From the NCBI GenBank assembly GCA_026168455.1, contig CM047426.1, positions 69,268,740 through 69,332,739 on the forward strand: a stretch of 64,000 nt of DNA, in the 5' to 3' direction. Below, one piece after another: positions 44,123 to 53,800 of the stretch. This stretch comes from Theocolax elegans. Its lineage: Eukaryota > Arthropoda > Insecta > Hymenoptera > Cerocephalidae. Position 1 is the stretch's first letter, and each line of letters begins with the position of its first letter. Under the pieces are notes generated by a model. That model did not search any database and was not told where the DNA came from. It saw only the letters and a program-made list of their open reading frames with translations. A program made the position numbers and the translations under genes.

Positions 44123-44274
44123 TGGAGGGGTCTGGATATAAAACATTTGACAAAAGGAGAGCTCCACAGTTTCCGTGGAACGGTGAAAGTGTACGTGTCA
44201 AACAGCTTCAACCTCGTAAAAAGTACAAACGTCGTCGAAGCATAAAGAAAAGAAAACGTACAAAAACAACCTAG
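44122..44274 (+). CDS. Small basic Polinton protein, 50 residues
   Basis: MEGSGYKTFDKRRAPQFPWN, then VKQLQPRKKYKRRRSIKKRK and RTKTT. Very rich in Lys and Arg; the MEGSGYK start is seen in small basic proteins between GRG-type and capsid genes of Polintons. A role in binding DNA in a virion is an inference. The stop at 44272 may be premature, because basic residues continue after it in the same or a nearby frame. Confidence 0.5.
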   Translation: MEGSGYKTFDKRRAPQFPWNGESVRVKQLQPRKKYKRRRSIKKRKRTKTT

Positions 44275-44392
44275 GCTTTAAAACTATTACAGCCAGAAGT
44301 CAAGTGTAAGAAACAAAGCAAAAAGAAGAAATCGAGGACATATCGAATACAAAAAAGAAGACAAAGAATAATTTTGATGTTTTCAATTACAA

Positions 44393-45197
44393 ATGGCGGT
44401 TTTACATTCTCACAGCTCAGAGTGCCTCAAAAGTGAGTTGGATATATTTTCACTCCCTCAAACGCAAACCAGTATCGAATCGAGTTGCTGCACTATTTAT
44501 GAATTAATCCAATTTCGTCATTAAACGACGATTCACCTATCGAATTTTGCGTTCAGAATCAAGGAGAAGATTACCTGGATCTTGCGCATATACTTCTTAA
44601 AGTTTGTGTAAAAATCAAGCCTTATTCCAAAGACGATGGCAAGCACGTAGGATCTGTAAATAATTTTTTACTCTCATTATTTAATCAAATCGATATTTAT
44701 TTTAATCAAAAACCAATCACTCTTCTGAATAACGCTTATCCGTACAGAGAGTACATAGAATCATTCTTGAATTACGATCCAACAGCTAAAAAATCGCATC
44801 TCTCGACGACTTTGTGGTATGCAGATACACCAAAACAAATGGATAGCATCCCTGATGAGGGTACAAACGCAGGACTTGTAAACAGACAAAATTTTACATT
44901 TGATGGCGAAACCGTCGATCTCATTGAACATTTGCATTGCGATATTTTTATCAAGATAAATTACTCGTCAATGACGTCCAAATGAAAATACGCCTTATAC
45001 GTTCTAAGGACTCATTTTGTTTAATGGATTCGTCAGCGACAGGGTCTTACACCGAAAGCATCACCGAAGTAAATTTACTCGTAAGACGTGTGAAAATAAG
45101 TCCTGTAATTCTATTGGCCCATGCAAAAACTCTCGCAACTACAACCGCTAAATATTCCATAACCAGAGTGGATATCAGAACATTCACGATTCATTGA
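44393..45197 (+). pseudogene. Polinton capsid protein (F54H12.2-like), N-terminal half
   Basis: Begins MAVLHSHSSECLKSELDIFS, LPQTQTSIE, then after a shift PISSLNDDSPIEFCVQNQGE, DYLDLAHILLKVCVKIKP, SVNNFLLSLFNQIDIYFNQK, AYPYREYIESFLNYDPTAKK and, after another shift near 44980, KIRLIRSKDSFCLMD and LLAHAKTLATTTAKYSITRV. This is the conserved N-terminal half of the proteins called F54H12.2-like, regarded as the Polinton major capsid protein. The C-terminal half is missing; a TTAA-flanked element begins 30 bp after the stop. Confidence 0.85.
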
Positions 45198-45228
45198 ATA
45201 AAACGTCGTAACAGATTTTCATTCTTAA

Positions 45229-46162
45229 GGGTAGAGTATGGTTAGAAAAATATTTTTGTAATTTTTATAAAATATTATGTAAAATGTCATCTTTATCAAA
45301 TATATTATAAAAAATATTCTTTATTGATGATTACTAACACCCAAATCACGTAAAATATTAAAATATTTAACAAAATAGGCCTAAAACAGTTGCAAATTCA
45401 AAAAACTCCTTGCACGGTAAAAGTTATCAAAGGACTACGGTAAAAAAATTTCAAACTTATACATATAAGAGCTACAGTTTTACACAGCGAATAAGGTTTC
45501 TTTATAAAAATGCTATTTCTGGCTCGATAAACCTAATTTGTTTATGTAATTGCCTTAAAAATATCAGATTTTTCATTAAAAAGTAGTGATAAAAATGTCT
45601 CATTTAATTTTAAGCAAAAAAGGCTGTGTAAATTTATAATTCACACATACCTCAAGATGTGTGCAAAATTTCAGGTGGCTACGATAAAACTTGTCCTGCA
45701 GGGAATGTTCTAAAGGTATAAAAAATAGTTTTAGATTATTTAGCTTTAAAGATAAAAATACATGACTTATTGCATTAACCTTTAGAGGACGGGATGGAAC
45801 TTATACGGGCCATGCCCATGATCGACGCTTTACATGTGTTAGTTTTGAGATGTGAGACATTACAAAAACTCGATTTCTATAGAAAAGTGAGAGAAAACAG
45901 TAAACCCATATCCCCGTCCTCTAAAGGTTAAAAATGATCCGATGTTTTTAGACATTAATTTTATTAAATAAAAGAAGCTTTTTTGAACTAGACAATTCCC
46001 GTCCTTTAAAGGTTAACTGAAGATTATTTAATGCTGAATTTATGTTAGCACATAAGCTTTATAATATTAAACGTCATTTACGCATATTCTACGTAATATT
46101 TAGAACTTGTATCCAAAATAAAAAAAATTGATTTTTTTTATATTTTAGACCATACTCTACCC
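45229..46162. mobile_element. TTAA-flanked non-autonomous element (934 bp)
   Basis: Inverted ends GGGTAGAGTATGGT / ACCATACTCTACCC, flanked exactly by TTAA (45225-45228 and 46163-46166). No transposase. It contains smaller TTAA elements at 45779-46012. The TTAA duplication suggests piggyBac-type mobilisation, although the GGG start differs from usual CCC ends. Confidence 0.82.
45779..46012. mobile_element. Compound piggyBac-type miniature element
   Basis: CCTTTAGAGGACGGG at 45779 pairs with CCCGTCCTCTAAAGG ending at 45927 (149 bp, TTAA on both sides). A further CCCGTCCTTTAAAGG end with TTAA follows at 45998-46016. So either one element inserted beside a partial copy or a 234-bp element received a solo end. 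Nested inside the 934-bp element. Confidence 0.78.
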
Positions 46163-46350
46163 TTAAACTCTAAGTGGGTGGAGTAAAAAAATAATAGGGA
46201 TTTTCTTCCAAAACTTTTCTTTTCAATTCAGTGAAATGAAGGAAATCCTAAAGGTAATCTGTTGAGTCAAGGAAAAACATATTGTCAGTTCATCATGTTA
46301 CCTTGAGTGGTGTAGTACAAGTGACTCAAGTTCTCGGCAACTCCAACAGC
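46163..46350. other. Short spacer before exonuclease-like remnant
   Basis: No clear product. A plus frame reads SVHHVTLSGVVQVTQVLG just before the next start. Confidence 0.4.
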
Positions 46351-47180
46351 ATGGAGAAGCTCAATTATATAATCGATATTCAAGCGTTTCACGACAAGTA
46401 AGGTCTATTTCTACCGAAAGAAATTGCTGCAATAACTGAACTGCACACTAGCTGATCAAGGACCCATACAACTACACAGAACTCTCCAAGGGTATCATAG
46501 CCACAAACAGTTATTTAACGTGCTATCGCCATAGCATAGAATGGTTTGACGGTGAATCTAATAGTGTCGATGTGTACAACAGTCTACGAGAAGTTGCACG
46601 AAATGCCTTGAGGATCTACGTTAGAGGAATGCCAAAAGTGTTATTCCCACAAAATCTTCTTGCAAGACAATTAATTAATTTGGAGGAGTTCAACTGCCCG
46701 TCATTTAGAAACCTTCCACATGTTAACGAGCACTTTTGTTTTTTACATGGACAGAAAAGGGAATACATGAGTTGTGCATTGATATTTGCATATGAAGTAC
46801 GTATTTGTCTGCATAAAACATTAGCCTATCACCCTTCAACCAATAAAGTCATCAATCTGAAAGAAAAAAAGAAGGAAACTGAAAAAGAGGAAACCAACAA
46901 GGACAGAAGACGTCACACAATCATCGCGTCTTCAAGACAAGTAACTCCATATAGGATACCACGACAAAAACGCCAAACCAACCAACTCAAGACAGACCAC
47001 TCCGATAACCGTAACTTGTACTGCATACTCAACTTCTGTAGATGCAACAAACGCAAGTATTTGTACCATCTCACAAGATACGATCGACACCGATCATTTA
47101 TACGACATAATACGCGAGGAGGAAGATGCAGCTGCAAAGCATGAATATCTTGCAAATACTCAACGCAATAAAAATTTTGT
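46351..47180 (+). pseudogene. Exonuclease-like mobile-element protein, broken
   Basis: Starts MEKLNYIIDIQAFHD, then LPKEIAAI, and in another frame TNSYLTCYRHSIEWFDGESN, LREVARNALRIYVRGMPKVL, NLEEFNCPSFRNLPHVNEHF and MSCALIFAYEVRICL. The order (YIIDIxxF, KEIAx, HxIxWxDG, IYVRGxxK, LxxxNCPSxxxLP, CAL) recurs in uncharacterised arthropod proteins linked to mobile elements. The IIDI and IYVRG pieces look like an RNase H-fold exonuclease. Function is inferred, not shown. Frameshifts near 46400 and 46520. It lies just before the protease. Confidence 0.5.
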
Positions 47181-47182
47181 CT

Positions 47183-47545
47183 CTGCAGACAGTGGGAGTG
47201 TACCCTGCGGACAAGATTCCTCAGATTCTGACGAGGTCGACTGCAATTATTGTTAACAATGAGGATCACCAAAAATCCGGTGAGTATAGGGCTGGCCATC
47301 TACATCGATAAACGCGGAATCGGCTACTTCTTCGACAGTTTCAGTCGACCACCCACCGTACCTCAAAACATTCATTGTCTCCGAAGAAACTGTAAGGTTC
47401 ATATCTGGAATCCTAAGCAGCTACAAGATTTTACTTCTATCATGTGTGGTCAGTAGTGCGTTAATTTCATTTATCACATATTTCACTGTCATTGCATGAA
47501 CAGTTTTTGAAGACTGTTCACCGACGATACTACATACAACGATCA
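47183..47545 (+). pseudogene. Polinton cysteine protease (adenain type)
   Basis: GVYPADKIPQILTRSTAIIV and NNEDHQKSGE in one frame, then after a shift LAIYIDKRGIGYFFDSFSRP, WNPKQLQDFTSIMCGQ, a TAG, and CVNFIYHIF. This is the order of the adenovirus-type maturation protease: His-Trp, Asp in FDS, Gln and Cys of CGQYC. Here the usual HW reads Tyr-Arg and the Tyr before the catalytic Cys is a stop. The protease would cleave capsid precursors. It is the last recognisable Polinton gene. Confidence 0.8.
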
Positions 47546-47691
47546 ATTAAATTTAAAACTATTATATTATATAATAAACTTATATATTATATTATAAACT
47601 TTTATAATAAAATTTGAATAAACAACTGGAAATTTATCTATAAATATACGTACATTTATTTAAATATAAGTCTATACGCATACTACATGCG

Positions 47692-47692
<1 letters not shown>

Positions 47693-47739
<47 letters not shown>

Positions 47740-47746
47740 GTCTCTC
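47693..47746. repeat. (TC)n microsatellite
   Basis: About 50 bp of CT repeats with ATCTCTG interruptions. Opposite in sense to the (GA)n tract 140 bp downstream. Confidence 0.95.
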
Positions 47747-47874
47747 ACTTGCACAAGTCTTCTTACTACAAGAGTCACACTGCACGCGCGCTCCCTCTAC
47801 TGGTCTCTCTCTCTTTCGCTTTCTCTCCTGTGATACCACTGCGTCCATTCAACCCTACCTATATACCTACACAA

Positions 47875-47884
<10 letters not shown>

Positions 47885-47962
<78 letters not shown>
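47885..47962. repeat. (GA)n microsatellite, 78 bp
   Basis: Pure GA repeat ending directly at a truncated LINE fragment. Confidence 0.97.
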
Positions 47963-47964
<2 letters not shown>

Positions 47965-48205
47965 CTCTTGGTTAAATTCTTACTTTTCGTCTCGGATGCA
48001 AGCTGTTGTTTCATTCGGTAACTTTTCTTCCTGGACAACAAACCTGGGAGTGCCACAAGGGTCTGTCATGGGACCCCTAGTCTTTTGTCTATATATTAAT
48101 GACTCACGTGACGTACATCAACCTGCACGTGTCCAGCATGTTTCGTATGCAGATGATCTGCAAGTTTACTTGCAACTCCCATACTCTGATCTGGGTGGGG
48201 GATAG
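47963..48205 (+). mobile_element. LINE fragment F (RT palm only), abutting (GA)n
   Basis: The plus strand reads NLGVPQGSVMGPLVFCLYIN, DSRDV and HVSYADDLQVYLQLPYSDLG, the RT palm with the YADD site. It begins right after the GA tract and stops at about 48200 in a G run. Unlike copies A, B, D and E its own strand carries GA rather than TC upstream, so it may belong to another family or be a rearranged end. Confidence 0.75.
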
Positions 48206-49010
48206 CATAGCTTCGGAGAGTCACTAGCTTCAATTATTTATACTTTTGCACTATTATTTTATTAATTATATAATATTAAAATCAAGATTTTGAATTCATT
48301 TTATCTGATAATATTGTCAACGTCCCAGTATCAGCAAAGTAGTGTCACTTTAGGATAACCTACAAAAATCGTTTCTCACTAATGAATAAATTGAATACCT
48401 TCTCTGTAAATAGCAAACAGTGCAAAATCACTTTCTTAATATGGCAAATACGGGCACTTTTTTCAAAAGTGAACATACTCTTTTGCAAAGTGGATGTTCG
48501 CTTTTGTCAAACATCTGCTTCTTGAGAAAGTGTATATTTCCATATGCACATTTCTTTACGAATCGTCCTCATATTGTCATACGATACGCTATTTAATTCG
48601 ACCGCGCTTACACCCGACAAGAAATCGAAACAAGGTTAAGATAAGGGCCTGAACAGGTACCTTACAATAGACATCAGCTCGTAACCAGGGTGTCCAAATC
48701 CTGACGTGTTATGTATTGAGACAAGGATAAGGTCCTACTAAATTATTAAAAAGGGTAGAAAATTTTCTATTTATTTTTATACAATTTATTTACTTATATA
48801 ATTTTCTTTATCTTCATTTTATAATAAAAGTTCAAAAGAATATAAAGTTCTTTAATTTACATAAATTAATTAAAATTCACATAATTAATTAAAATAAAAA
48901 TATTAAATAAGTTAATATTTTTTTTAAATAATAAATTAGTCAAGTCTATTACAACTATATTATTTTAATATATAAGTCTTGAAATTACAAGTATAATAAA
49001 ATTTGCCATC
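48206..49010. other. No gene recognised
   Basis: AT-rich interval. Notable only for TTTCAAAAGTGAACATACTC and TTTTGCAAAGTGGATGTTCG, two loosely similar stretches near 48460-48510. Confidence 0.4.
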
Positions 49011-49350
49011 TGTTGGCTGAGCGAAACCAGCGAGCTCCGCATCACGTGGAGAGAGCGCCACCTAACACCAAGAGACGAAAAATTGCCGTCTCTCGTACTG
49101 CGACGAGTGCGCGTTACTCTCGCGTTGACCGTCAAGGAGCACGGACCGTGTTTTTTAATAATATACGAAATAAATTAATTCATCCTTTTGTATTTTATCT
49201 GTGAGTTCCAGAGAGAGAAATTCAGAGGCGCAGTGGCGCATATTAGTTAATAGATAATAAAACAAATTTACTTTTGAATATATAAACGTGTGTGAGTGTT
49301 AGTGCCGATTATTTCGCCCTTCCCAGCCGAAATCCCAGATTCATCCAACA
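49011..49350 (+). repeat. Copia-2 5' LTR (340 bp)
   Basis: TGTTGGCTGAGCGAAACC ... TTCATCCAACA. Ends are the TGTTGG/CCAACA inverted repeat. Matches 57331-57670 with about five substitutions. Confidence 0.96.
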
Positions 49351-49366
49351 GGTTATCGGCCTCCTG
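49351..49366 (+). other. Copia-2 primer-binding site
   Basis: GGTTATCGGCCTCC directly follows the LTR. The GGTTAT start is shared with the initiator tRNA-Met half site of Copia elements, but the rest differs, so the exact primer is uncertain. Confidence 0.5.
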
Positions 49367-49728
49367 CACGCAAGTGAATAGGCTACGGGCACAGGGCACG
49401 CAGGAGACGAGCGGGTCGACACCTGAGGCACACGAGTTTGGTTACTGATTGAGATTATCGCCGAGAAGTTACAGAGCAAAGTAAGTTGTATTCAGAGAAG
49501 ATACAAAGAAGTGTTAAATTTCAGTACAGAGTTACGCGGGGTGCAGAGAAAATAAGAGTGAAAAATCGTGCGAGTCAAAGTTAAAATTTAAAGAATGTGT
49601 AATATATAAAGTACCGTTTTTTTTAGTAATTATGATAAAGTTTAATTAAAATAGAGGGAAACGCGAAATATACAGAGTTGATGAGAGAAAGATTTCAGAG
49701 CCGATTCCGAGAAACGCGCGGCGCGCCG

Positions 49729-50688
49729 CACTATGGGAAAAAGGTAAGAATTTTGTCCTAAAATCGTAGAACTCTTGTTGTGATAGGTGCAGAATAATGA
49801 AATTTGAGGGTAAGATAGTTGATGAAATATGCTATCTGGGAAAATTAAAGTTATGAGTTCAAGGTCATTTTATGACCTTCAAAAATGAGATCAAACATGT
49901 TAGTTTTATGAAAAAATTTAGTTTCTTCTTATTAAAATGAGTAAAAATGTTAAATTATAATATATTATATAGATATTTTGAAATATTTTTGTCTGCTGAT
50001 TAGAACTGCTGAACTAAAAAAATCGAATCACTTTTTGCTCTTAAAAAACGCAGTAGGTTAATTCTTGAAAGTTCCTTAGAAAACTTAGAACTGAACGGGT
50101 TCATGAGTGTGTGTATATATATATATATACACACACACACACATACTATATATATAGTATGTATATACTATATATATATATGTGTGTGTGTGTGTGTGGG
50201 TGGGACTATGTGTGGGAGTATGCGTGTGTTTTGGATTAGTTTTAGTACCTCGAACTTCGTTCACACATATTTTAGAGCATGATCAAAATAATTGTTTTGA
50301 GTCTTAACACTAATGCGCATTTATATTACGTACTAAGCAAATACAATACTATATACACACACACACACACATACACACACACACACACACGCACGCACGC
50401 ACATATATTAATGCAGCATTTTACTTATTTTTCAGTGAAATTACTTCAGACGATGATATGAGTTGTAGTGACGATTCATCCAGTGAGTTAGATTAAAATT
50501 ATATTCAAAATATTATTTGCAAATATACAAATATACAAATGTTGTTTATATTTACTTTATGTTTACTTATGTCTACCAAAGAATTTACATAAAATGTATT
50601 TTTATGAGATAAATTTACTACAATTATTTAACAATCTCGTATAAAAACTAATCCAAAACACACGCATACTCCCACACATAGTCCCACC

Positions 50689-50719
<31 letters not shown>

Positions 50720-50743
50720 TATATACATACTATATATATAGTA

Positions 50744-50777
<34 letters not shown>

Positions 50778-51162
50778 CACACACCCATGAACCCGTTCAG
50801 TTCTAAGTTTTCTAAGGAACTTTCAAGAATTAACCTACTGCGTTTTTTAAGAGCAAAAAGTGATTCGATTTTTTTAGTTCAGCAGTTCTAATCAGCAGAC
50901 AAAAATATTTCAAAATATCTATATAATATATTATAATTTAACATTTTTACTCATTTTAATAAGAAGAAACTAAATTTTTTCATAAAACTAACATGTTTGA
51001 TCTCATTTTTGAAGGTCATAAAATGACCTTGAACTCATAACTTTAATTTTCCCAGATAGCATATTTCATCAACTATCTTACCCTCAAATTTCATTATTCT
51101 GCACCTATCACAACAAGAGTTCTACGATTTTAGGACAAAATTCTTACCTTTTTCCCATAGTG
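49729..51162. mobile_element. Transib-like element with ~520-bp inverted arms
   Basis: Ends CACTATGGGAAAAAGG / CCTTTTTCCCATAGTG, flanked by the 5-bp repeat CGCCG (49724-49728 and 51163-51167). Transib elements are known for CACWATG ends and CGNCG-type 5-bp duplications, so both signatures fit. The arms (49729-50247 and 50643-51162) are almost perfect inverted copies, including TA/TG microsatellites. The 395-bp centre holds a possible last exon, TTTTTCAG then ITSDDDMSCSDDSSSELD and a stop. Inserted in the Copia-2 leader. Confidence 0.85.
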
Positions 51163-52138
51163 CGCCGGTGCAAGCAAGTACGTTTGAATACGAACGTTTC
51201 AGACGTCAATTCTGAGAAAAGCGCGGCGCGCGGGCAACAGCAAGCGAGGCGTTTGTTTACAATGTTGATTAACGGCGTTTCTCTCGCAATATTCGTAACA
51301 CGTCGACGCGAGTTCGATTACTGAGTGTGTGTCGTGTATAAAAGTGCATGAGAATAGGTGATTCTCTCTCAACGTACGGGACGCTGTTCGTTTGAGAGCC
51401 GATACAGGTAGTACTTGGTCGGTTTATGAAAACTGTTTTTGCACAGTACAGACAACGCAAGGTACCGCATACTTCGAATAGATGTGAAACGTATTTACAT
51501 GCATATAAAACACGATACTAGTTAAAAATAAACAATACACATAAATATATATATATATATACACATATCTATACATAAGCTTTATATGCAGTGAGTAAAC
51601 AAAAGCGACATCGAAATAAAGAGAGGGACTTTTTGTTTTGAACAGAAATAAATACAGATGTGAACTACAGAATTATAAATAATTAAGAGAATAAATTGAT
51701 CAAAGGAGAAAGAGTTTAAATAATAAAGAGATTATGTTTTTAACTAAAGAGATTGTGTTTTTTAATTAAATTTTTTTTAATTAAATAATAAAGAGGTTGT
51801 GTTTTTTTTAATTAAATTTTTTTTTAATTAAATAATAAAGAGGTTGTGTTTTTAATTAAATTTATTTAATTAAATAGTAAAGAGGTTGTGTTTTAATTAA
51901 ATAATTAAGACAAATTGATAATTAAGAGAATCAAACCGCTGCAAATAAAGCGTGATCAATACCAAGGGACTACGTTACATGTACGCGGCCGCCCCATCCC
52001 TAAAGTAACGATGAAACCAGTATATGGCTAATCGGTTGGGAGGGAGTACTGTATCGTGGTAACCAGTATAACGATCACTGAATATTAATAGTAGTACTTT
52101 AATATTCAATATAACTAATTAAAATATTTTCATTCAGA
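51163..52138 (+). other. Copia-2 leader, second part, with AT-rich tandem repeats
   Basis: Untranslated leader. At 51716-51905 four units of about 45-55 bp contain AAATAATAAAGAGGTTGTGT and TTTAATTAAATTTTTTTTAA. No gene. Confidence 0.75.
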
Positions 52139-53800
52139 ATGTCAGATACTTCAGAGAACACCAGAAGCCAACTCGACAATAAGGCAACTGACGAAAGCCA
52201 AGAAGAGGAGCTCGGACATTCAGAGAACGAAGCTACAGAGACGATCGCTGTAAATGACTCACCAACACCATCGGCAGCAGTTATCAACGAACTGATAAAC
52301 TGCATGCGAGTACAGCGAGAGCAGTTCGAGCGATTGAACAACTCGCTTCAAGAGTCAGTACAAAACCAGAAGGAGTTGATTAAGGAAGTTAAACGGAAAA
52401 ATGGTGTTATCGATACGTGTCTGATAGAGATACGTAATCTGAAGCTACGCATCGACGAGGTACCTGAAAAGATACCACCTCCTCAATTTGACTCAACACG
52501 AATTGAACCACAAAACACTTCGAACACGCACACATATACAGAGACCCTATCTGGACAAAGTTCAGAAAGACAAAATACAGAGACAGATAACATTCAGACG
52601 TTAGCACAATTAAGTGAAACATTTCAAAACATTAATAGACACTTGATACTTCACAATAATTTAACAACAAATTTGCAAAATTCAATTACAACTAGCAAAA
52701 TTAATATTAAAAGAGATTACAAATTGAAACTCAAGGGGAATCTAGAACTTTGGCTTGATTCATTAAATTCAGAATTAGCTTCAAATGACTTAGCCGATTA
52801 CATAAACAGTCCAGAGAAATTTGATAACGATAGTTCAGAGAAAACGTTAAAAAATAAGAAATTAGTAAGAGACATAATTATAAGTCACTTAGAAGATCAC
52901 TATCATAAAAGAGTATTAAATATAACTGAACCTAGTAAAATAATTGAAAAAGTCAAAGAAATAAAGAAAATAGAATTAAACATTTCAGAGATGACAATAA
53001 GACAGAAACTCTACACATTACGTAAAACACAAAAAGAAAAAGTAGTAGATTTTTGTGACAGATTCGACAATTTAGTACAAGAACACGAAACATGTACGCC
53101 ACAGACACATCTTTCAGATGAGGAAAAAAGAGCGATTTTTTATCAGGCTGTGTGTGAAACTAGTAAAGAATTGGTTTCGACACATCTTGTGAGAAGTCAG
53201 ACCGGGACTATGATGACTGTTGACGACATGAAAAACTGCTTGTTACAGATCGAGGCTCAAAAGATAAATAATTCAGAGACACCAAGGGCACAGGTGGCCA
53301 GTAATTCAGAGGGACAGAGACGTGACAAAAGTTCAGAGAATCAACAGAGCAAAGTTAAATGCTACAGATGTACAAAGATGGGACACTACCAGACGGCCTG
53401 TCCGCTTCGGTACGATAATCTCTGGTTTTGTTACGTCTGCAACATGGTCAGAGAGCATAAAGGAGACGACTGCCCCAACAAAGTTCAGAGGTATGATAAT
53501 ATCAACAAAAATATAAATACACAACACTACACAAACACAAAACGAGGTGGTGGTAAGTTCGTAAAAAGAGGCGCGTCATATAAGGGAAAATCGAGACCAT
53601 ATGGGAAACCCTATTTAAGAAACCAAAGAGGCGGCGGAAACGTTAAAGCCAGAGTGGCGCAAACTGGACAAAACACACCACCACAAGGTAACAACCAAAA
53701 ATTACATTCAGATTTCAATATCAACTTTATAGCTGATTCAGGGGCAACACATCATATCATAAATAAGGGGTTAATTTTAAGAGATTTTCATAAACTTTAG
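52139..53800 (+). CDS. Copia-2 gag and protease start
   Basis: 553 codons from ATG at 52139 (MSDTSENTRSQLDNKATDES). The N-terminus is acidic, then a helical segment (MRVQREQFERLNNSLQESVQ). The UBN2-type capsid region spans about residues 190-400 (LKLKGNLELWLDSLNSELAS; KLYTLRKTQKEKVVDFCDRF), then CYRCTKMGHYQTAC (CCHC knuckle, near 408) and a second CYVCNMVREHKGDDC. A basic Gly/Arg region follows, and the protease motif FIADSGATHHI near the end. It stops at 53798-53800 because of a one-base loss; pol continues in the -1 frame. A natural frameshift signal is not evident. Confidence 0.88.
   Translation: MSDTSENTRSQLDNKATDESQEEELGHSENEATETIAVNDSPTPSAAVINELINCMRVQREQFERLNNSLQESVQNQKELIKEVKRKNGVIDTCLIEIRNLKLRIDEVPEKIPPPQFDSTRIEPQNTSNTHTYTETLSGQSSERQNTETDNIQTLAQLSETFQNINRHLILHNNLTTNLQNSITTSKINIKRDYKLKLKGNLELWLDSLNSELASNDLADYINSPEKFDNDSSEKTLKNKKLVRDIIISHLEDHYHKRVLNITEPSKIIEKVKEIKKIELNISEMTIRQKLYTLRKTQKEKVVDFCDRFDNLVQEHETCTPQTHLSDEEKRAIFYQAVCETSKELVSTHLVRSQTGTMMTVDDMKNCLLQIEAQKINNSETPRAQVASNSEGQRRDKSSENQQSKVKCYRCTKMGHYQTACPLRYDNLWFCYVCNMVREHKGDDCPNKVQRYDNINKNINTQHYTNTKRGGGKFVKRGASYKGKSRPYGKPYLRNQRGGGNVKARVAQTGQNTPPQGNNQKLHSDFNINFIADSGATHHIINKGLILRDFHKL

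Larger units (their letters stand above)
29731..47545 (+). mobile_element. Polinton/Maverick remnant with many nested insertions
   Basis: Plus-strand genes in the order protein-primed DNA polymerase B, small conserved protein, integrase, penton-like protein, GRG-type small protein, basic protein, F54H12.2-like capsid protein, exonuclease-like protein, adenovirus-type protease. This set is specific to Polintons. No packaging ATPase or terminal inverted repeats were found. At least seven other elements interrupt it. The sequence left of the Gypsy insertion (19234-20665) may be its left part. All genes are broken. Confidence 0.85.

Noticed and set aside
50100..50770. Microsatellite-encoded ORFs in TG/TA tracts
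   Set aside because: Simple-sequence translations within the Transib-like arms.
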